Below are positions 59,442 to 64,000 of a DNA stretch of 64,000 bases, piece by piece; the first letter of the stretch is position 1, and every line of letters begins with the position of its first letter. The notes beneath the pieces were generated by a model, which saw nothing but the letters and a program-made list of their open reading frames with translations, was not told the origin of the DNA and did no database searches. Source of the stretch: Pseudomonas syringae (GTDB lineage Bacteria > Pseudomonadota > Gammaproteobacteria > Pseudomonadales > Pseudomonadaceae); the NCBI RefSeq assembly GCF_001698815.1, contig NZ_LGSI01000050.1, positions 248,001 to 312,000 of the forward strand, in the 5' to 3' direction. Both the position numbers and the translations under genes were made by a program.

Positions 59442-60395
59442 ATGAGTGATGCCCGGAAGTGGCCGCTGTGCGCGGCAGTGCTGATCTGGATATTGCTCAG
59501 CCCACTCGCTCAGGCCGAGCTGGATTACAGCCTGAAACCCCGCCAGATCGCTGAAAATACCTATGTGCTCGAAGGCAGCACCGATAACTTCGCCAAGGCC
59601 AATGGCGGCAATATCGTCAATACCGCGTTCATCGTCACCCACAGCGGCGTTGTGGTGATCGATACCGGCCCGTCCCGACGCTACGGCGAGGCGATGCGCA
59701 AGGCGATAGCGGCCACCACCGACAAACCGGTGATTCAGGTGCTGCTGACTCACCACCATCCTGACCATGTGCTGGGCAACCAGGCTTTTGCGGATGTGCC
59801 CATCGGCGCGCTTGCCGCAACCACCGCGCTGCTGCGGCAGCACGGCGATGTGCTCGCGGAGAACATGTACCGCCTGGTCGGTGACTGGATGCGTGGCACT
59901 GAAGTGCTGCTGCCCAATCAGGCGGTGAATACCGGCACCTTGAACCTGGGCGGACATCCACTGCGTCTGATCGCCCTCAAGGGCCACACCGGGGCTGATC
60001 TGGCGATCTTCGACGAGCTGACCGGCGTGCTGTTCGCCGGCGACATCGTGTTTTACCAACGGGCCTTGACCACACCGAACACGCCAGGGCTGGACGTCTG
60101 GCTGGCGGACCTTGAGCAACTGCAGGCGTTGCCCTGGAAACAGCTGGTGGCGGGGCATGGTCCGGTGGCCAGCGACGATGCGCCGTTCATGCAGATGCGC
60201 GATTACCTTGGCTGGCTCGACAACCTGCTGCGCACGGCTGCCGCCAATGGCAGCGACATGGCTGAAGTGATTCGCAGCCCGATCCCGGAGCGTTTTGCGG
60301 CGATCAGCCTGACCCGCTACGAGCTGATTCGCAGCGTCAGTCATCTGTATCCGCGTTATGAGCAAGCACAGATGACTCGTGTCGATGCGCGCTGA
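59442..60395 (+). CDS. quinoprotein relay system zinc metallohydrolase
   Basis: A 317-residue secreted protein of the metallo-beta-lactamase fold (signal peptide about 1-25). The metal motif HHHPDH is at residues 104-109, with later ligands in GHTGADL and GDIVFYQ. The family is related to SoxH and is found with the SoxYZ-like carrier. Its substrate is unknown, plausibly a thioester or persulfide on Cys145 of the carrier. The start overlaps the end of the preceding operon gene closely. Confidence 0.86.
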   Translation: MSDARKWPLCAAVLIWILLSPLAQAELDYSLKPRQIAENTYVLEGSTDNFAKANGGNIVNTAFIVTHSGVVVIDTGPSRRYGEAMRKAIAATTDKPVIQVLLTHHHPDHVLGNQAFADVPIGALAATTALLRQHGDVLAENMYRLVGDWMRGTEVLLPNQAVNTGTLNLGGHPLRLIALKGHTGADLAIFDELTGVLFAGDIVFYQRALTTPNTPGLDVWLADLEQLQALPWKQLVAGHGPVASDDAPFMQMRDYLGWLDNLLRTAAANGSDMAEVIRSPIPERFAAISLTRYELIRSVSHLYPRYEQAQMTRVDAR

Positions 60396-60408
60396 AGCCA
60401 GCAGGGCA

Positions 60409-60423
60409 CTACCAAGGAACTAG
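60409..60423. promoter_or_regulatory. ped-cluster motif, site 4
   Basis: CTACCAAGGAACTAG, 127-141 bases before the pedH start. The core CTACCAAGG is the same as in site 3. Confidence 0.5.
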
Positions 60424-60483
60424 ACATTTCGATACTGCGGCTAATTGTTCCGATGCGCCTGGCCTAGAAGAATCTGTGACAGG

Positions 60484-60500
60484 TCGGGAAATTTTCCCGA
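60484..60500. promoter_or_regulatory. TCGGGAA-N3-TTCCCGA palindrome, pedH promoter region
   Basis: A perfect 7+7 palindrome, TCGGGAA-ATT-TTCCCGA. It lies 50 bases before the pedH start and is shared in its arms with the pedE promoter palindrome. Confidence 0.55.
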
Positions 60501-60549
60501 AGCACCCAGAACAAACATCCAGAACAACAAGAACGCAGAGGCAGCCGTC

Positions 60550-62325
60550 ATGACCCAACCCGCACGTCGCCCATCTTTCGCCTTGAGCCTGCTCATGAGT
60601 GCCATGTTGCTGTCAGGCACAGCCCTGGCAGCGGTGACCGACGAAGAAATCCTTCAGGATCCGAAGAATCCCGAGCAGATCGTCACCAATGGCCTGGGCG
60701 TACTTGGCCAGCGCTACAGCCCGCTGGATATCCTCAACACCGAAAACGTCAAGGACCTGCGGCCGGTATGGGCGTTTTCCTTCGGCGGTGAAAAACAGCG
60801 TGGTCAGCAGGCGCAACCGTTGATCAAGGACGGCGTGATGTACCTGACCGGCTCGTATTCCCGGGTTTTCGCCGTGGATGCGCGCACCGGCAAGAAGCTC
60901 TGGCAATACGACGCGCGTCTGCCTGATGACATTCGTCCTTGCTGCGACGTGATCAATCGCGGCGTGGCGCTGTATGGCGATCTGGTCTACTTCGGCACGC
61001 TCGATGCCAAGCTGGTGGCCCTCAACAAAGACACCGGCAAGGTGGTGTGGAGCAAACAGGTCGCCGATCACAAGGCCGGCTACTCCATCAGCGCCGCGCC
61101 AATGATCGTCAACGGCAAGCTGATTACTGGTGTGGCGGGTGGTGAGTTCGGGGTGGTCGGTAAGGTCGAGGCTTATGATCCGAAGAACGGCACGCTGCTG
61201 TGGTCGCGGCCGACGGTCGAAGGCAACATGGGTTACACCTACAAGGATGGCAAGGCCATCGAGAACGGTATTTCCGGCGGCGAGGCCAACAAGACCTGGC
61301 CGGGCGATCTCTGGAAAACTGGCGGCGCGGCGCCTTGGCTGGGCGGCTATTTCGACCCCAGCAACAATCAGATCCTGATCGGCACCGGCAACCCGTCGCC
61401 GTGGAACTCCCACATGCGGCCCGGCGACAACCTGTATTCGTCTTCGCGTCTGTCGTTGAATCCCGATGACGGCACCATCAAATGGCACTTCCAGAGCACA
61501 CCCCACGACGGCTGGGATTATGACGGTGTCAACGAGCTGATCTCCTTCGATTACGAGCAGGACGGCAAAACCGTTCAGGCCGCCGCCACTGCGGACCGCA
61601 ACGGCTTCTTTTATGTGCTGAACCGCAAGGACGGCAAGTTCATTCGCGGCTTCCCGTTTGCTGACAAGATCACCTGGGCCAGCGGCCTGGACAAGGACGG
61701 TCGGCCGATCTACATCGACGCCAGTCGTCCTGGTGCTCCAGATGGCGAAGCCAAAGGCACCTCGTCATTCGTCGCTCCGGCATTCCTCGGCGCCAAGAAC
61801 TGGATGCCGATGGCTTACAGCCCTGACACCGGTTTGTTCTACGTGCCGGGCAATGAATGGGGCATGGACATCTGGAACGAAGGCATCGCCTACAAGAAAG
61901 GCGCGGCGTTCCTGGGTGCGGGCTTCACCATCAAACCGCTCAACGAAGATTACATCGGCGTCCTGCGTGCCATCGACCCGAAAACCGGCAAGGAAGTCTG
62001 GCGGCACAAGAACTACGCGCCGCTCTGGGGCGGGGTGATGACCACCAAGGGCAATCTGGTTTTCACCGGGACGCCCGAAGGTTTCCTGCAGGCATTCAAT
62101 GCCAAGACGGGCGAGAAAGTCTGGGAATTCCAGACCGGCTCCGGCGTACTCGGCTCGCCTGTGACTTGGGAAATGGACGGCGAGCAATACGTTTCGGTCT
62201 TGTCCGGCTGGGGTGGCGCGGTACCGCTGTGGGGCGGCGAAGTGGCCAAGCGGGTCAAGGATTTCAATCAGGGCGGCATGCTCTGGACCTTCAAGCTGCC
62301 GAAGGCGCTGGTTGCCAAGCGCTGA
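60550..62325 (+). CDS. pedH: PQQ-dependent alcohol dehydrogenase, lanthanide type (PedH)
   Basis: A 591-residue periplasmic quinoprotein with a signal peptide (residues 1-28). Features are vicinal Cys131-Cys132, metal ligands Glu199 and Asn281, catalytic Asp323 and, two residues later, Asp325 (WDYDG). This extra aspartate is the lanthanide-coordinating residue of XoxF and PedH enzymes and is absent from PedE. It should oxidise a similar range of alcohols and aldehydes when lanthanides are present. It is the only one of the two with its own promoter palindrome close to the start. Confidence 0.95.
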   Translation: MTQPARRPSFALSLLMSAMLLSGTALAAVTDEEILQDPKNPEQIVTNGLGVLGQRYSPLDILNTENVKDLRPVWAFSFGGEKQRGQQAQPLIKDGVMYLTGSYSRVFAVDARTGKKLWQYDARLPDDIRPCCDVINRGVALYGDLVYFGTLDAKLVALNKDTGKVVWSKQVADHKAGYSISAAPMIVNGKLITGVAGGEFGVVGKVEAYDPKNGTLLWSRPTVEGNMGYTYKDGKAIENGISGGEANKTWPGDLWKTGGAAPWLGGYFDPSNNQILIGTGNPSPWNSHMRPGDNLYSSSRLSLNPDDGTIKWHFQSTPHDGWDYDGVNELISFDYEQDGKTVQAAATADRNGFFYVLNRKDGKFIRGFPFADKITWASGLDKDGRPIYIDASRPGAPDGEAKGTSSFVAPAFLGAKNWMPMAYSPDTGLFYVPGNEWGMDIWNEGIAYKKGAAFLGAGFTIKPLNEDYIGVLRAIDPKTGKEVWRHKNYAPLWGGVMTTKGNLVFTGTPEGFLQAFNAKTGEKVWEFQTGSGVLGSPVTWEMDGEQYVSVLSGWGGAVPLWGGEVAKRVKDFNQGGMLWTFKLPKALVAKR

Positions 62326-62342
62326 TGGCTAAAGCTGCGGGG

Positions 62343-62487
62343 GTGGGAGCGAGCTTGCTCGCGAAGCGGCTTACCTGATACTGAAAGTCCCACGCCCGTT
62401 GGAGCGAGGCTTGCCCGCGAAAGCTTCGTACCAGGCGCTAGATTGAGTCGACTGAAAATCCGATTCGCGGGCAAGCCACGCTCCAAC
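62343..62487. repeat. REP cluster of three arms
   Basis: One GTGGGAGCGAGCTTGCTCGC arm is followed by a facing pair GTTGGAGCGAGGCTTGCCCGCG / CGCGGGCAAGCCACGCTCCAAC. It closes the pedH transcript. Confidence 0.75.
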
Positions 62488-62515
62488 AGAATCCGCGTCA
62501 TCTATGGAACTTTCA

Positions 62516-62530
62516 GGCCCAAAGTACTAT
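62516..62530. promoter_or_regulatory. ped-cluster motif, site 5 (weak)
   Basis: GGCCCAAAGTACTAT, related to the core of the other sites, 70-84 bases before the pqqA start. A TTTCCCGG half-like palindrome lies further downstream at about 62573-62580. Confidence 0.35.
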
Positions 62531-62599
62531 TTCAACCGCGCAGCACCCATGCACTAATTGAACAACCGGAGTTTCCCGGCACAACAAGAGGATTGACCC

Positions 62600-62671
62600 A
62601 TGTGGAAAAAACCCGCGTTTACCGATCTGCGTATCGGCTTTGAAGTCACCATGTATTTCGCCAGCCGCTAA
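62600..62671 (+). CDS. pqqA: PQQ precursor peptide PqqA
   Basis: A 23-residue peptide beginning MWKKPAFTDLRIG and ending YFASR, with the conserved Glu15-Val-Thr-Met-Tyr19 motif. The Glu and Tyr side chains are joined by PqqE and become pyrroloquinoline quinone, the cofactor of PedE and PedH. AGAGGA lies eight bases upstream. It is too short for usual ORF screens. No pqqBCDE gene follows in the window, so this is a stand-alone or extra copy, directly after pedH and before ercA. Both precursor residues are intact. Confidence 0.93.
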   Translation: MWKKPAFTDLRIGFEVTMYFASR

Positions 62672-62681
62672 GCCAGGCTGT

Positions 62682-62722
62682 CCCGGCCTCGGTCCATCCT
62701 TCGCGATGGCCGGGGCCTTTTG
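62682..62722 (+). terminator. terminator/attenuator after pqqA
   Basis: The stem CCCGGCC (62682-62688) / GGCCGGG (62708-62714) is followed by CCTTTT. An alternative inner stem CCATC/GATGG can form. Hairpins of this kind after pqqA allow a high ratio of precursor peptide to downstream products. Confidence 0.7.
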
Positions 62723-62817
62723 CTGTCCGGGCGGATCATTAAAAGGTCGTATTGCATTCAGTAACAAATACACTAGGCTGGCGTTCATCTTCTAATAACA
62801 ACAAAAAAAGGCTTTAT

Positions 62818-63981
62818 ATGAGCCAGAACCTCAGCCAGCTGCGCAAATTCGTTTCTCCTGAAATCATCTTTGGTGCCGGCAGTCGTCACAGCGTCGGCAA
62901 CTATGCGAAAACCTTCGGTGCGCGCAAGGTCCTGCTGGTCAGCGACCCTGGCGTGATAGCCGCCGGTTGGGTGGCCGATGTCCAGGCCAGCCTGCAAGCC
63001 CTGAATATCGACCACTTCCTGTACAGCGACGTCTCGCCCAATCCTCGGGTCGAAGAAGTCATGCGCGGCGCCGAGCTGTACCGCGAGCATCACTGCGATG
63101 TGATCGTTGCAGTGGGCGGTGGCAGCCCGATGGATTGCGGCAAGGGCATAGGCATTGTTGTGGCACATGGGCGCAATATCCTTGAATTCGAAGGCGTGGA
63201 CACCATTCGTGTGCCGAGCCCGCCGTTGATCCTGATTCCGACCACGGCCGGGACGTCCGCCGATGTCTCGCAATTCGTGATCATCTCCAATCAGCAAGAG
63301 CGCATGAAATTTTCCATCGTCAGCAAGGCCGTGGTGCCGGACGTGTCATTGATCGACCCGGAAACCACGCTGAGCATGGATCCGTTCCTGGCTGCCTGTA
63401 CCGGCATTGACGCGCTGGTGCATGCCATTGAAGCCTTCGTTTCCACGGGCCACGGCCCGCTCACCGATCCTCATGCGCTGGAGGCCATGCGCCTGATCGA
63501 CGGCAATCTGGTGCAGATGATCGCCAATCCCACCGACATTGCCCTGCGCGAGAAAATCATGCTCGGCAGCATGCAGGCCGGGCTGGCGTTTTCCAATGCG
63601 ATCCTTGGCGCGGTGCATGCCATGTCCCACAGCCTCGGCGGTTTCCTCGATCTGCCTCATGGCTTGTGCAACGCAGTGCTGGTGGAGCACGTGGTGGCCT
63701 TCAACTACAGCTCTGCGCCCGACCGTTTCAAATTGATTGCCGAGACCCTGGGCATCGATTGCCGTGGGCTGACCCACAAGATGATTTCCCAGCGCCTGGT
63801 CGAACACTTGATCGCCCTTAAACATGCGGTCGGCTTCCACGAAACCCTGGGACGGCACGGGGTCAGAATGTCGGATATTCCATTCCTGTCGCAGCACGCC
63901 ATGGATGACCCGTGCATTCTCACCAACCCGCGCGCGTCCAGTCAGCGCGACGTTGAGGTGGTGTATGGCGAAGCCCTCTGA
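62818..63981 (+). CDS. ercA: iron-containing alcohol dehydrogenase (ErcA-like)
   Basis: A 387-residue cytoplasmic NAD-dependent alcohol dehydrogenase of the iron-activated family (type III). Features are the dinucleotide-binding GGGSPMDCGKG (about residues 99-109), the TTAGT(S/A) segment, and metal ligands in DALVHAIEAF, HAMSHSLGG and HGLCNAVLVEH. ErcA of P. aeruginosa belongs to the regulatory circuit of ethanol oxidation. The ATG at 62818 follows an A-rich leader with an AAGG site. The gene is complete, and the window ends 19 bases after it. Confidence 0.9.
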   Translation: MSQNLSQLRKFVSPEIIFGAGSRHSVGNYAKTFGARKVLLVSDPGVIAAGWVADVQASLQALNIDHFLYSDVSPNPRVEEVMRGAELYREHHCDVIVAVGGGSPMDCGKGIGIVVAHGRNILEFEGVDTIRVPSPPLILIPTTAGTSADVSQFVIISNQQERMKFSIVSKAVVPDVSLIDPETTLSMDPFLAACTGIDALVHAIEAFVSTGHGPLTDPHALEAMRLIDGNLVQMIANPTDIALREKIMLGSMQAGLAFSNAILGAVHAMSHSLGGFLDLPHGLCNAVLVEHVVAFNYSSAPDRFKLIAETLGIDCRGLTHKMISQRLVEHLIALKHAVGFHETLGRHGVRMSDIPFLSQHAMDDPCILTNPRASSQRDVEVVYGEAL

Positions 63982-64000
63982 CGAGCGGCAGAGCGCGCTT

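Noticed and set aside
62566..62580. Third copy of the CGGGAA-N3-TTCCCG palindrome before pqqA
   Set aside because: Only the right half (TTTCCCGG) fits; the left half does not match at the right spacing.
1..64000. tRNA, rRNA, prophage, insertion sequence or integrase genes
   Set aside because: Looked for by family features and by tRNA-like cloverleaf ends; none was seen.

Overview
The window reads as chromosome of a Pseudomonas, most likely of the P. fluorescens group. The evidence is high GC content, REP-type palindromes after many genes, a pseudomonad-type phn operon, a PctA-like chemoreceptor and a ped/exa quinoprotein cluster. It is dense chromosomal sequence: I see no rRNA, tRNA, prophage, insertion sequence or CRISPR array.

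Layout. 1-9.7 kb: the end of an Nramp metal transporter, an MFS transporter, four small unknown genes, a bestrophin, a LysE exporter with a convergent AraC regulator, a LysR/SDR divergent pair, an RcnB-like secreted protein and a QorB-like reductase/HxlR divergent pair. 9.7-13.5 kb: a three-subunit, membrane-linked gluconate-2-dehydrogenase-type operon. 13.9-17.8 kb: a stand-alone PBP2 and pyruvate:quinone oxidase PoxB. 18.1-27.6 kb: an RpiR regulator, D-Ala-D-Ala dipeptidase, a complete dipeptide ABC transporter (ddpXABCDF-like) and a PctA-like amino-acid chemoreceptor. 27.7-29.8 kb: a 689-residue serine-hydrolase-like protein with a membrane tail, function unknown. 30.2-40.7 kb: a full phosphonate transport and C-P lyase operon, phnCDEFGHIJKLMNP. 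41-47 kb: a chloroperoxidase-like hydrolase, a three-gene EmrAB/outer-membrane efflux operon and a thioredoxin.

47-64 kb is the most interesting part. It is a complete PQQ-dependent alcohol oxidation cluster: response regulator AgmR, a rhodanese-like CRADCW protein, an ABC-2 transporter with a beta-propeller and a binding protein, sensor kinase and regulator PedS2/PedR2, a pentapeptide protein, the calcium-type quinoprotein PedE with cytochrome PedF, a MoxJ-like binding protein, a SoxYZ-like carrier, a zinc hydrolase, the lanthanide-type quinoprotein PedH, a 23-residue PqqA precursor and the iron alcohol dehydrogenase ErcA. The two quinoproteins differ at the diagnostic metal position (Ser352 in PedE, Asp325 in PedH), as expected for a calcium/lanthanide switch.

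Five intergenic regions of this cluster share a degenerate TACYAARGTAGTA-like element. The pedE and pedH promoter regions also share a CGGGAA-N3-TTCCCG palindrome. Neither is explained by the genes, and together they may be the cis-regulatory code of the metal switch. Other structures of note are a 138-bp REP doublet present in two nearly identical copies 11 kb apart, tandem 14-bp palindromes before the efflux operon, strong hairpins after two binding-protein genes, and an outer-membrane protein whose last codons and stop come from a REP element.
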